A stretch of 8,672 nucleotides of DNA from Myxococcales bacterium (GCA_020633515.1 JACKDM010000084.1:1-8672); one strand, 5' to 3'; counted from the stretch's first letter, positions 1 through 6,462 are shown. Translations and numbers: made by a program. The notes: generated by a model from the sequence alone, not told the origin.

Positions 1-21
1 CGACCGCGCGGCGGGGCTGCA

Positions 22-1515
22 ATGACGCCGCGGATCCTCGACGCGCTGCCGGTGCCGGGCGAGGCGCCCGTCGTGCTGCACCGGGACGAAGACCTGCTCG
101 TGGTCGCGAAGCCGGCGGGGTGGCTGACCCACGCCGATGGCAGCGGCGAGCGGCCCGATGTGGTGGGCTTCTTCGGCGAGCCGCTCGGGGTGCATCAGCG
201 GCTCGACGTCGACACGACGGGGGTGCTGCTCTTTGCGCGCGGCCCGGCGGGTGATGCGCTGCTGCGGGCGGCGTTCGCCGAGCGGCGGGCCGAGAAGCGC
301 TACCTCGCGGTGGTCGAGGGGGCGCCGCCGGCGAGCGAGGGCGCGTTGACCGGCGAGGTCGAGGGGCGGCCGGCGGAGACGCGCTATCGGGTGCTGCGCC
401 GATCGCCGTATGGGGCGCTCGTCGAGGCGCGGCCGGTCACCGGGCGGCGGCACCAGATCCGGCGGCATCTGGCGGCGGCGGGGTGCGCGATCCGGGGGGA
501 CGCGCGCTACGGCGACGCGCTGGATCGGCGCGCGCCGCGGGCGCTGCTGCACTGCGCGGCGGTGACGCTGCCCGATGGGCGGCGCTTCGAGGCGCCGGCG
601 CCGCCGGACTTCGCGCCCGCGCAGGGGCTCGATCCGGCGGCGGCGCGGGCGGGGCTCGCGGCCGACGCGGAGACGACGGCGTGGCGGGCGCTCGACGGCG
701 AGGGCGACGGCTGGCCGGGGTGGACGGTCGACCGCTACGGCGACTGGCTGTGGGTGCAGCAGGCGGCGGGCGCCGCGGCCGGGCCGCTGCCGGCGGCGCT
801 TGGGGTCTATCGGCTCGACGCGGAGAAGGATCGCAGCCACGGCGGGCAGGCGCCGCCGCGGCTGGTCGCGGGCGAGGCGGCGCCCGCGTGGCTGACGGTG
901 TACGAGCACGGCACGCCGTACCGGGTGCAGCTCGGCGATCAGCTCTCGACCGGCCTCTTCCTCGACCAGCGCCCGCAGCGGGCGTGGCTCGCGCGGCACG
1001 CGGGCGGGATGCGGGTGCTCAACACCTTCGCGCACGCCGGCGGCTTCAGCGTCGCGGCGGCGCAGGCGGGGGCGACGACGGTGAGCGTCGACCTCTCGCG
1101 GGTCTGGCTCGATCGGATCCCACCGCAGCTCGCGGCGCTGGGCGTCGATCCGGCGGGGCACGATCGGATCTACGGCGACGTCTTCGACTGGCTGCGGCGG
1201 CTCGGCAAGCGGGGCGAGCGCTTCGATCTGGTGATCCTCGACCCGCCGTCGACGAGCGTGGGGACGCGCAAGCGGCGGTGGTCGGCGGCGCGCGACTACC
1301 CGGAGCTGGTGCGGCTGGCGCTGCCGCTGGTGGCGCCGGGCGGGTGGCTGTGGACGGCGACGAACCACCGGCAGCTCGGCGCGGCGCGCTTCGCGCACAA
1401 GGTCGCCGAGGGTGGCGGGGGCGAGCTCTTGCTGTGGCGGGTGTGTCCGCCGGCGGTCGACTTCCCGTGCCGCGGGCCGGCGCCGGTCAAGACGCTGGTG
1501 TGGCGGCGGGGGTGA
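22..1515 (+). CDS. Fused RluA-family pseudouridine synthase / RlmK-RlmI-like SAM-dependent rRNA methyltransferase
   Basis: This 497-residue protein appears to carry two RNA-modification domains. Residues about 17-200 are an RluA-type pseudouridine synthase: the catalytic motif HQRLDVDTTG (58-67) holds the nucleophile Asp62, and GRRHQIRRHL...GDARYG (141-164) is the second family signature. No S4 domain precedes it. Residues about 220-497 match the Methyltrans_SAM family: GDGWPGWTVDRYGD (228-241), TGLFLDQR (310-317), SAM-binding NTFAHAGGFS (334-343), acidic SVDLSR (355-360) and FDLVILDPPS (401-410). After the DPP motif the chain reads TNH (447-449), resembling the SNN of RlmK (m7G2069) rather than the SCS of the m5C enzyme RlmI, so a cysteine nucleophile is missing. 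The likely substrate is 23S rRNA in the cytoplasm; the exact sites are unknown. The ATG overlaps a TGA in another frame (ATGA), so coupling to an upstream gene is possible. Confidence 0.88.
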   Translation: MTPRILDALPVPGEAPVVLHRDEDLLVVAKPAGWLTHADGSGERPDVVGFFGEPLGVHQRLDVDTTGVLLFARGPAGDALLRAAFAERRAEKRYLAVVEGAPPASEGALTGEVEGRPAETRYRVLRRSPYGALVEARPVTGRRHQIRRHLAAAGCAIRGDARYGDALDRRAPRALLHCAAVTLPDGRRFEAPAPPDFAPAQGLDPAAARAGLAADAETTAWRALDGEGDGWPGWTVDRYGDWLWVQQAAGAAAGPLPAALGVYRLDAEKDRSHGGQAPPRLVAGEAAPAWLTVYEHGTPYRVQLGDQLSTGLFLDQRPQRAWLARHAGGMRVLNTFAHAGGFSVAAAQAGATTVSVDLSRVWLDRIPPQLAALGVDPAGHDRIYGDVFDWLRRLGKRGERFDLVILDPPSTSVGTRKRRWSAARDYPELVRLALPLVAPGGWLWTATNHRQLGAARFAHKVAEGGGGELLLWRVCPPAVDFPCRGPAPVKTLVWRRG

Positions 1516-1524
1516 GGCTGGCGC

Positions 1525-1902
1525 TCAGCGCGGCGGGCGGCTGACGTCGATCTCGAGGCGGTCGCCGCTCACCCGGGTGGGGAAGGTGCAGACCGCGATG
1601 CCCTCGACCTCGGTGTGGCCGCCGTCTTCGAGGCGGAACGCCCAGTGGTGCCAGCCGCAGAGCAGGTTGCCGCCCTCGTCGACGAGCCCGAGCTCGCTGA
1701 ACGGGGCGCCGCGGTGCGGGCAGCGGTCGTGCAGCGCGAAGAAGCGGCCGCCGCGCTGCACGACGACGACCGCGAGGCGGCGGCCGTCGGGCAGATCGAA
1801 GGCGACCCCGCTCGTCTCGTCGGCGGGGAAGTCGGCGAGCGGGCCAGCGTCGCGCCAGTCGGCGGGCCGGCCCTCGCGGGGCGGGTCGTCGGCGGGGCGC
1901 AG
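1525..1902 (-). CDS. Small Rieske [2Fe-2S] ferredoxin-like protein, non-canonical start
   Basis: This is a soluble Rieske-type iron-sulfur protein of about 125 residues, likely a one-electron carrier or a NirD-like ferredoxin. Both cluster boxes are present: CPHRGAPF (Cys61, His63) and CGWHHWAF (Cys82, His85), counted from the CTG start used here. No signal peptide or membrane segment is visible. Homology-like sequence extends well upstream of the first GTG (codon at 1759-1761): GPLADFP and FDLPDGRRLAVVV look like the first strands of the Rieske fold, and that GTG has no ribosome-binding site. The reading frame stays open back to 1906, the stop codon of the peroxiredoxin gene, with no ATG, GTG or TTG before the domain. 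The only near-start is CTG at 1900-1902, four bases after the stop. The domain call is firm; the start is not. Readthrough, re-initiation at CTG or a sequence error remain open. Its stop lies 9 bases from the convergent gene's stop. Confidence 0.8.
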   Translation of the reverse strand: MRPADDPPREGRPADWRDAGPLADFPADETSGVAFDLPDGRRLAVVVVQRGGRFFALHDRCPHRGAPFSELGLVDEGGNLLCGWHHWAFRLEDGGHTEVEGIAVCTFPTRVSGDRLEIDVSRPPR

Positions 1903-1905
1903 GGC

Positions 1906-2496
1906 TCAGCTCTGCTTGTGGAAGTAGGCCTTCGACTTCTCGATGTCGGGCACGATCGTCGCGCCGCCCTCTTCCCAGCCGGCCGGGCAGACCTCGCCGT
2001 GCTCGTCGGTGTACTGGAAGGCGCGCACGAGGCGCAGCGTCTCGTCGACGTTGCGGCCGACCGGGAGGTCGTTGACGGTCATCTGCCGCAGCGTGCCCTT
2101 GCCGTCGATGATGAAGAGGCCGCGCAGCGCGATGCCCTCTTCTTCGATCAGGACGCCGTAGTCGCGCGAGATGCTCTTGGTGATGTCGGCGATGAGCGGG
2201 TAGTTGATCTGGCCGATGCCGCCGACGTTGCGCGGCGTGTTGCGCCACGCGAAGTGCGAGAACTGGCTGTCGACCGAGGCGCCGAGGACCTGCACGCCGA
2301 GCTTCTCGAACTCGGAGACGCGCTCGCTGAAGGCGATGATCTCGGTGGGGCAGACGAAGGTGAAGTCGAGCGGGTAGAAGAACAGCACCACGTACTTGCC
2401 CTTGTAGTCGCCGAGGCTGATCTCCTTGATCTCGCCGTCGGGCATCACGGCGGTGGCCTTGAAGTCGGGCGCGGGGTGCTGGATCCGGACGCTCAT
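1906..2496 (-). CDS. Typical 2-Cys peroxiredoxin (AhpC/Prx1 type)
   Basis: This is a thiol peroxidase reducing hydrogen peroxide and organic hydroperoxides in the cytoplasm, usually recharged by thioredoxin or AhpF. It has 196 residues, normal for the family. The peroxidatic site is DFTFVCPTE with Cys49 and the conserved Thr46; Arg125 lies in LRGLFIID; the resolving cysteine is Cys170 in EVCPAGWE. The GGIG motif (92-95) and the C-terminal YF (191-192) are the pair associated with sensitivity to over-oxidation in this family. I chose the ATG at 2494-2496 because GGGAGAG lies just upstream; the earlier ATG at 2506-2508 overlaps that ribosome-binding site and would add only four residues. The gene is divergent from the BMC-T gene across a 161-base spacer, and the Rieske gene follows in the same frame, so the two are probably co-transcribed. 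No OxyR-like site was recognised. Confidence 0.95.
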   Translation of the reverse strand: MSVRIQHPAPDFKATAVMPDGEIKEISLGDYKGKYVVLFFYPLDFTFVCPTEIIAFSERVSEFEKLGVQVLGASVDSQFSHFAWRNTPRNVGGIGQINYPLIADITKSISRDYGVLIEEEGIALRGLFIIDGKGTLRQMTVNDLPVGRNVDETLRLVRAFQYTDEHGEVCPAGWEEGGATIVPDIEKSKAYFHKQS

Positions 2497-2499
2497 GTG

Positions 2500-2506
2500 C
2501 TCTCCC
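2500..2506 (-). promoter_or_regulatory. Ribosome-binding site of the peroxiredoxin gene
   Basis: On the minus strand GGGAGAG stands 3 bases (5 from the GGAG core) before the ATG at 2494-2496. It decides between two in-frame ATGs: the upstream one (2506-2508) overlaps this motif and is therefore unlikely to be used. Confidence 0.7.
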
Positions 2507-2519
2507 ATGCGGGGGTTCG

Positions 2520-2540
2520 GGCCGGCGGGCGGCCGGCGGG
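2520..2540. repeat. Tandem 11-base GC repeat in the divergent spacer
   Basis: GGCCGGCGGGC occurs at 2520-2530 and again, less its last base, at 2531-2540, directly upstream of the peroxiredoxin start. Each copy contains the palindrome GCCGGC. It may be a simple duplication in GC-rich sequence or a paired binding site; nothing else supports a function. Confidence 0.4.
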
Positions 2541-2594
2541 TTGGGTCGCGGTCATTGATGCGGCTTGCCGGGAGCGGGTTGCGCCGGTTCTCAC

Positions 2595-2625
2595 TTGTGG
2601 CGCGGGCCCCGCGCGCGGTATCGAT
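2595..2625 (+). promoter_or_regulatory. Weak sigma70-like promoter candidate for the BMC-T gene
   Basis: TTGTGG (2595-2600) and TATCGA (2619-2624) are separated by 18 bases, and the predicted transcript would begin about 25 bases before the GTG start. Both boxes are poor matches, so this is only the best candidate in the 161-base divergent spacer. I see no clear promoter for the peroxiredoxin on the other strand. Confidence 0.2.
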
Positions 2626-2643
2626 CGCCGCGTCATGGCCCCC

Positions 2644-2648
2644 GGGAG
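2644..2648 (+). promoter_or_regulatory. Ribosome-binding site of the BMC-T gene
   Basis: GGGAG (within GGGAGAG, 2644-2650) precedes the GTG at 2658-2660 by 9 bases. It supports GTG rather than the in-frame upstream starts, which have no homology-like sequence behind them. Confidence 0.6.
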
Positions 2649-2657
2649 AGACGCGCG

Positions 2658-3284
2658 GTGATCGACCTTCGCACCTTCACCTACATCGACATCCTCCAGC
2701 CGCAGCTCACCGGCTTCTGGCAGACCGTCGCCCCCGGCTTCCTGCCGCTCGAGCGGCAGGCGATGCTCTTCGTCGAGATCGCGCCCGGGCTCGCGATCAA
2801 CACCGTCACCGACATCGCGCTCAAGCGCACCAGCGTGCAGCCGGGCTTGCAGATCGTCGAGCGGGCCTTCGGGGTGCTCGAGTTGCACAGCTTCGACCAG
2901 GGCCAGATCCGGGCGGCGGGCGAGGCGATCCTCGATCACTTCGGGCTCACCGAGAAGGATCGCTACGCGCCGCAGGTGCGCACCAGCGAGCGCATCACCG
3001 GGGTCGACGGGCATCAGGCGATGCTGATCAACCGGATGCGGCACGGCGACATGATCGCCGAGGGGCAGACGCTCTACGTCTTCGAGTGCGAGCCGGCCGG
3101 CTACGCCTGCATCGCGGCCAACGAGGCCGAGAAGGCGGCCGACGTGCGGCTGCTCGAGGTGGTGACCTTCGGGGCCTATGGGCGGCTGTACCTCGGCGGC
3201 TACGAGGCCGAGATCGAGGAGGCGGAGAAGGCGATCCGCCATGTGCTCGGCGGCATCGAGGGCCGCCCCCTGCCGTCGCGCTGA
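2658..3284 (+). CDS. Bacterial microcompartment shell protein, tandem BMC domain (BMC-T)
   Basis: This 208-residue protein resembles trimer-forming tandem-BMC shell proteins that tile the facets of protein-walled microcompartments and often have a gated central pore. The first BMC unit spans roughly 35-95: [39 protein letters not shown] and AGEAILDH show the strand-helix-strand-helix order. The second spans about 138-198: [37 protein letters not shown] and [12 protein letters not shown]. The leading strand '[14 protein letters not shown]' and the overall pattern recall the H. ochraceum BMC-T protein Hoch_5816, from memory rather than a search; that type can stack as double trimers. The GTG start has a good ribosome-binding site. 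No other shell gene, aldehyde dehydrogenase or signature enzyme is in the window, so it looks like a satellite or orphan shell gene. EF-P follows after 55 bases on the same strand. Which compartment it serves is unknown. Confidence 0.85.
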   Translation: MIDLRTFTYIDILQPQLTGFWQTVAPGFLPLERQAMLFVEIAPGLAINTVTDIALKRTSVQPGLQIVERAFGVLELHSFDQGQIRAAGEAILDHFGLTEKDRYAPQVRTSERITGVDGHQAMLINRMRHGDMIAEGQTLYVFECEPAGYACIAANEAEKAADVRLLEVVTFGAYGRLYLGGYEAEIEEAEKAIRHVLGGIEGRPLPSR

Positions 3285-3326
3285 CGCGCCCGCCGCGGGT
3301 CTTCGGGTTCTCATCCAGCGTTGTGT

Positions 3327-3332
3327 GAGGAG
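3327..3332 (+). promoter_or_regulatory. Ribosome-binding site of the EF-P gene
   Basis: GAGGAG lies 7 bases before the ATG at 3340-3342. It fixes the start at the residue matching the usual EF-P N-terminus; in-frame codons upstream belong to the end of the BMC-T gene region. No separate promoter is visible in the 55-base gap, so read-through from BMC-T is likely. Confidence 0.75.
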
Positions 3333-3339
3333 TTGGCAG

Positions 3340-3921
3340 ATGCTCTCGACGAGTGACTTCAAGAAGGGCGTGCGCATCGAGCTCGACGGCGCGCCGTGGA
3401 CGATCGTGACGACGACGACCCAGTCGCCGAGCGCGCGCGGCGCGGCGACGCTCGTCAAGGTGCGGCTGCGCAACGTGCTCGATGGCACGGTCAGCGATCG
3501 CACCTTCAAGGCGGGCGAGAAGTTCCAGGAGCCCGACCTGCAGTTCCGCCCGGCGCAGTACCTCTACAGCGAGCCCGAGGGCGACGAGACGCTGTATCAC
3601 TTCATGGATCAGGCGAACTACGAGCAGTTCTTCTTGCGCGACGAGGACCTGGGCAGCGATACGAAGTGGCTCGTCGACCAGCTCGAGGTGCGGGCGGTGG
3701 TCTACAACGACAAGGTCGTGGGCGTGGAGCTGCCGCAGTTCGTCGAGATGGCGCTCGACATGGTCGAGCCGGGCAGCAAGGGCGACACGGCGAGCGGGTC
3801 GGTGACGACGACGGCGACGACGGTGACCGGGGTGCGGTTGCAGGTGCCGCTGTACATCGAGGCGGGCGACGTGGTGCGGATCGACACCGGGACGGGTGAG
3901 TTCAAGGACCGGGTGAAGTAG
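3340..3921 (+). CDS. efp: Elongation factor P with a YeiP/EfpL-type arginine tip loop
   Basis: This 193-residue, three-domain EF-P acts on ribosomes stalled at proline-rich stretches and promotes peptide-bond formation. The N-terminal KOW-like domain is residues 1-65, the central OB domain about 68-130 (YHFMDQANYEQF, WLVDQLEV), and the C-terminal domain about 131-193 (VELPQFVEM, GDTASG, VPLYIEAGD, RIDTGTGEFKDRVK). The residue-34 loop normally carries a modified Lys (KPGKG, as in E. coli). Here it reads QSPSARGAATLVK with Arg33, longer by about two residues and nearly identical to the QSPTARGAATL loop of E. coli YeiP (EfpL). The C-terminus, however, is closer to ordinary EF-P than to YeiP. No EpmA/EpmB or EarP gene is in view. 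It converges with the S9 peptidase gene, the stops being 15 bases apart. EF-P family is certain; the EfpL label is inference from the loop. Confidence 0.94.
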   Translation: MLSTSDFKKGVRIELDGAPWTIVTTTTQSPSARGAATLVKVRLRNVLDGTVSDRTFKAGEKFQEPDLQFRPAQYLYSEPEGDETLYHFMDQANYEQFFLRDEDLGSDTKWLVDQLEVRAVVYNDKVVGVELPQFVEMALDMVEPGSKGDTASGSVTTTATTVTGVRLQVPLYIEAGDVVRIDTGTGEFKDRVK

Positions 3922-3936
3922 CGGGCGCGGCGGCGC

Positions 3937-5919
3937 TCACTTCGCGGCCTCGGGCATGAGGTAGCGGTCGACGAAGCCGAGGCAGGCACCATACCAGTGC
4001 GCGGCGTTGCGCGGCGAGAGGATCCAGTGGTTCTCGTCGGGGTAGACGAGCAGCTCCGACTCGACGCCGTGGCGCTGGAGGTCCTCGAAGAGCAAGAGCG
4101 CCTGTGAGATCGGGACGCGGTAGTCACGTTCGCCGTGCACGACCAGCGTCGGGGAGCGCCACTCGGCGACGAAGCGGTGCGGCGAGTGGCGGTCGAACGC
4201 CGGGTCTTCGGGCGGGACGCCAGCTTGCAGCAGGAACCACGCCGGCCAGTCGCTCGTGCCGTGGAACGTCGACATGCGGTAGATGCCCGCGTGGCTGACG
4301 AGGCAGCGGAAGCGATCGGTGCGGGCGCCGATCCAGTTGGTCATGTAGCCGCCGAACGAGGCGCCCATCGCGGCGATGCGCTCGGCGTCGACGCCGGGGT
4401 GGGCGGCGAGGTGGTCGGTGACGGCCATGACGTCGTCGAAGCAGGCGGCGCCCCAGGCGTTGTTCCAGACGCCTTCGACGAAGCGCTGCCCGTAGCCGGT
4501 CGATCCGCGCGGGTTGGGGAGCGCGACGGTGTAGCCGGCGGTGACGGCGACGAGCGCGTTCCACCGCCAGTGCCAGCCGTCTTCGTGCTGGCCGACCGGG
4601 CCGCCGTGGATCCAGAGCAGCGCGGGGGTCTGGCCGGTGGCGTCGGCGGGGCGCACGAGGAGGCTGTGCACCGGGGAGCCGTCGGCGCTCTTCACGGTGA
4701 ACTCGTCGAGCGCGATGATCTCGGCGTCGCGCGGGTCGAAGCCGGAGAGCGGGGCGAGCATCCGGGGGCGGGCGCTCTCGGCGATGGCGCTGCGGAAGAC
4801 CTCGGGCGGGTGGATGATGCGGCTGCGCACGCCGACGAGCTCGCCGTCGGGCGTGGGCGCGAGGCCGTGGTGGCTGCCGCCGACCGCGGGATCGGTGAGG
4901 CGGGTGACGGCGCCGTCGGCGAGGCCCACGGCGAAGGCGGCGGTCTGGGCGCCGACGCCGGCGGTGACGAGCGCGCGGCCGTCGGCGGTGATGGCCCAGA
5001 CCTTGGGGTGCACGTCCCAGTCGGGGGCGAGCTCGCGCATCTGGCCGGCGTCGAGGTCGTAGCCGACGAGGATCGGGCGGCCGAGCTGGCCGGTGACGCG
5101 GACGTGGAGCTCGCCGACGACGAAGCGGCCGTCGGGGGAGGCGGCGAGGCCTTCGAACATGCTGCGGGGGCGGGCTTCGAGGAGGCGGCGCTCGCCGGTG
5201 TCGAGGTCGAAGACGAGCAGCCGGCTCTCGGGCAGTCGGTCGGTGGTCTCGGTGTCGTGGCTGATGACGACCCGGCGCCCGTCGCCCGACATCGCCCACG
5301 GCGCGTCGCGGTGCTCGCGGTCGGCGTCGGGGGTGAGGTCGCGGCGCTCGCCGTCGAGGTAGGCGACGAGGTGCGGCGCCGGCATCGTGACCCAGTGGTC
5401 CCACGAGCGGACGGGCATGCGGGTGTAGTGCAGCGCCGAGGGGCCGTTCTTCTTGCGGTCGTCGTGGTACTTGCGCTGCTCGGCGTGGGGCACGCCGGGC
5501 CAGACGAGGGTGAGGAGCACGAGGCGGTCGCCGCCGCAGGCGAAGGCGCTGACGCCGGTGGGCTCGTCGGTGAGCGGCCGCGGCTCGCCGCCCTCGGCGG
5601 GCAGCATCCACACCTGGCTGCGCTTCTCGTCGTCGACGCCGGGTACGGGGCGGTTGCTGAGGAACAAGAGCGCGCCGTCGTGGCGGAAGCGCGGCGCGTG
5701 GTCGTGGTGCTCGCCCCAGGTGAGCCGCACCGGCGGGGCGTCGGGATCGGTCGCCGAGATGCGCCAGAGGTCGGCGACGTAGCGGCCGCGATCGGCGTCG
5801 GGGCGGGCGACCTCGACGGCGAGCCAGGTGCCGCACGGGGAGGCGGCGACGTGGTGGACCCGGCCGAGCGCGGCGAGCGCCTCGCCGTCGAAGGGGCGCC
5901 TCTGTTCGCGTTCAGCCAC
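3937..5919 (-). CDS. S9 family (prolyl oligopeptidase / acylaminoacyl-peptidase-like) serine peptidase
   Basis: This 660-residue cytoplasmic peptidase has an N-terminal beta-propeller with WD/TolB-like blades (about 10-390; for example APRFRHDGALLFLSN, SPDGRFVVGE) and a C-terminal alpha/beta-hydrolase domain. The catalytic triad is Ser521 in GASFGGY, Asp599 in GERDYRVP and His631 in DENHWI. LLWIHGGP and NPRGSTGYGQ are the family's oxyanion and substrate-loop motifs. It should cleave short peptides or remove acyl-amino acids; the exact specificity cannot be read. No signal peptide is seen. The GTG start is supported by GAGGAG 7 bases upstream. The same frame is open further upstream, but that part is Arg/Pro/Ser-rich shadow of the preceding gene. 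The first 8 bases overlap the end of the DNA-binding-like gene, which suggests translational coupling. Confidence 0.95.
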   Translation of the reverse strand: MAEREQRRPFDGEALAALGRVHHVAASPCGTWLAVEVARPDADRGRYVADLWRISATDPDAPPVRLTWGEHHDHAPRFRHDGALLFLSNRPVPGVDDEKRSQVWMLPAEGGEPRPLTDEPTGVSAFACGGDRLVLLTLVWPGVPHAEQRKYHDDRKKNGPSALHYTRMPVRSWDHWVTMPAPHLVAYLDGERRDLTPDADREHRDAPWAMSGDGRRVVISHDTETTDRLPESRLLVFDLDTGERRLLEARPRSMFEGLAASPDGRFVVGELHVRVTGQLGRPILVGYDLDAGQMRELAPDWDVHPKVWAITADGRALVTAGVGAQTAAFAVGLADGAVTRLTDPAVGGSHHGLAPTPDGELVGVRSRIIHPPEVFRSAIAESARPRMLAPLSGFDPRDAEIIALDEFTVKSADGSPVHSLLVRPADATGQTPALLWIHGGPVGQHEDGWHWRWNALVAVTAGYTVALPNPRGSTGYGQRFVEGVWNNAWGAACFDDVMAVTDHLAAHPGVDAERIAAMGASFGGYMTNWIGARTDRFRCLVSHAGIYRMSTFHGTSDWPAWFLLQAGVPPEDPAFDRHSPHRFVAEWRSPTLVVHGERDYRVPISQALLLFEDLQRHGVESELLVYPDENHWILSPRNAAHWYGACLGFVDRYLMPEAAK

Positions 5920-6460
5920 CCGATGACTCCTCGTCCGCGGCCGGTCCGGCGCGCCAGTCGCCGCGGATCCGGCGCGCGCGCTCGCGGTGTACGAGCTGTT
6001 CGATCGCCGCCTCGCCGAAGCGGTTGCCGCGCGCGGTGCGGCGGCCGGCGGCGTTGAGGGCCTCGGCGATGCTGGCCGGGCTCTCGCCGTCTTCGATGCG
6101 GCGCATGACCTCGTCGATGAAGGCGCGGCGGACCCGTCGCACGTCCTCGGCGCGGCGGCCGGCGTCGAGGCCGCGCTCGTCGCCGCGGCGGTCTTCGCCG
6201 GAGCGGGTGCCGTAGGCGAGGCGGTCGCCGCGGAGCACGACGCGCTCGGTGTCGGCGGGGTGGGGTCCGGGGCGGGGCGCGGCCTCGGCCTCGCCGGCTT
6301 CGAGCGCGGTGAGCCCGCGGCGGAGCGCGTCGAGGTAGAGCGCGGCCTTGCCCGGTGGCTCGTCGCCCGGTCGGCGCCCGCGGTCGAGGGCGTCGATCCG
6401 CGCCACGAGGGAGAGGGGGACTTCGAGCTGGATGCGAACCATCCGCTCCGGGTGCGACAT
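5912..6460 (-). CDS. Putative DNA-binding protein: ribbon-helix-helix-like N-terminus plus recombinase-type HTH C-terminus
   Basis: I do not recognise this 182-residue protein as a named family. Residues 8-15 (VRIQLEVP) followed by two helices (16-28 and 36-56) look like a ribbon-helix-helix DNA-binding fold. A charged, low-complexity linker follows (about 57-105, Arg/Asp/Glu/Gly-rich). Residues about 111-168 contain GESPASIAEALNAAGRRT and RGNRFGEAAIEQLV, the pattern of the C-terminal recombinase domain (PF07508-like) of large serine integrases and resolvases. The catalytic serine domain is absent, and no coiled-coil zinc region is present, so it is not an active recombinase. It could be a transcriptional regulator, perhaps of itself and the overlapping S9 peptidase. 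The ATG at 6458-6460 is used; a second ATG at 6440-6442, just before the ribbon strand and preceded by GGAG, is possible. Confidence 0.7.
   Translation of the reverse strand: MSHPERMVRIQLEVPLSLVARIDALDRGRRPGDEPPGKAALYLDALRRGLTALEAGEAEAAPRPGPHPADTERVVLRGDRLAYGTRSGEDRRGDERGLDAGRRAEDVRRVRRAFIDEVMRRIEDGESPASIAEALNAAGRRTARGNRFGEAAIEQLVHRERARRIRGDWRAGPAADEESSGG
5927..5932 (-). promoter_or_regulatory. Ribosome-binding site of the S9 peptidase gene
   Basis: On the minus strand GAGGAG stands 7 bases before the GTG at 5917-5919, inside the last codons of the upstream gene. This decides the GTG start and rules out the long upstream in-frame extension. Confidence 0.75.
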
Positions 6461-6462
6461 CT

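Noticed and set aside
2..25. Possible tail of an upstream gene ending in TGA at 23-25
   Set aside because: Only seven codons are visible (DRAAGLQ), too few to support a gene; mentioned only as a possible ATGA overlap.
1870..1908. Selenocysteine reading of the peroxiredoxin UGA
   Set aside because: The peroxiredoxin already has both cysteines and the normal length, so a Sec at its end has no catalytic place. The small GCCC-CGCGA-GGGC hairpin downstream is what one expects from GC-rich DNA. Ordinary readthrough or CTG initiation is kept as a separate finding.
1615..2661. 348-codon plus-strand frame opposite the Rieske and peroxiredoxin genes
   Set aside because: Low-complexity Asp/Glu/Ala/Val translation that mirrors the minus-strand genes; no domain pattern.
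2635..2661. Eight-codon leader peptide (ATG to TGA) overlapping the BMC-T start
   Set aside because: It has no ribosome-binding site of its own, and such short frames arise by chance; the overlap with GTGA is probably accidental.
3922..3936. Terminator between the EF-P and S9 peptidase genes
   Set aside because: Only 15 GC-rich bases are available, with no stem plus T-run.
4135..6057. 640-codon open frame on the plus strand opposite the S9 peptidase
   Set aside because: It is an antisense shadow: Ala/Gly/Val/Glu-rich repetitive translation with no motif, while the minus strand shows a full peptidase with its catalytic triad. Long antisense frames are normal at this base composition.
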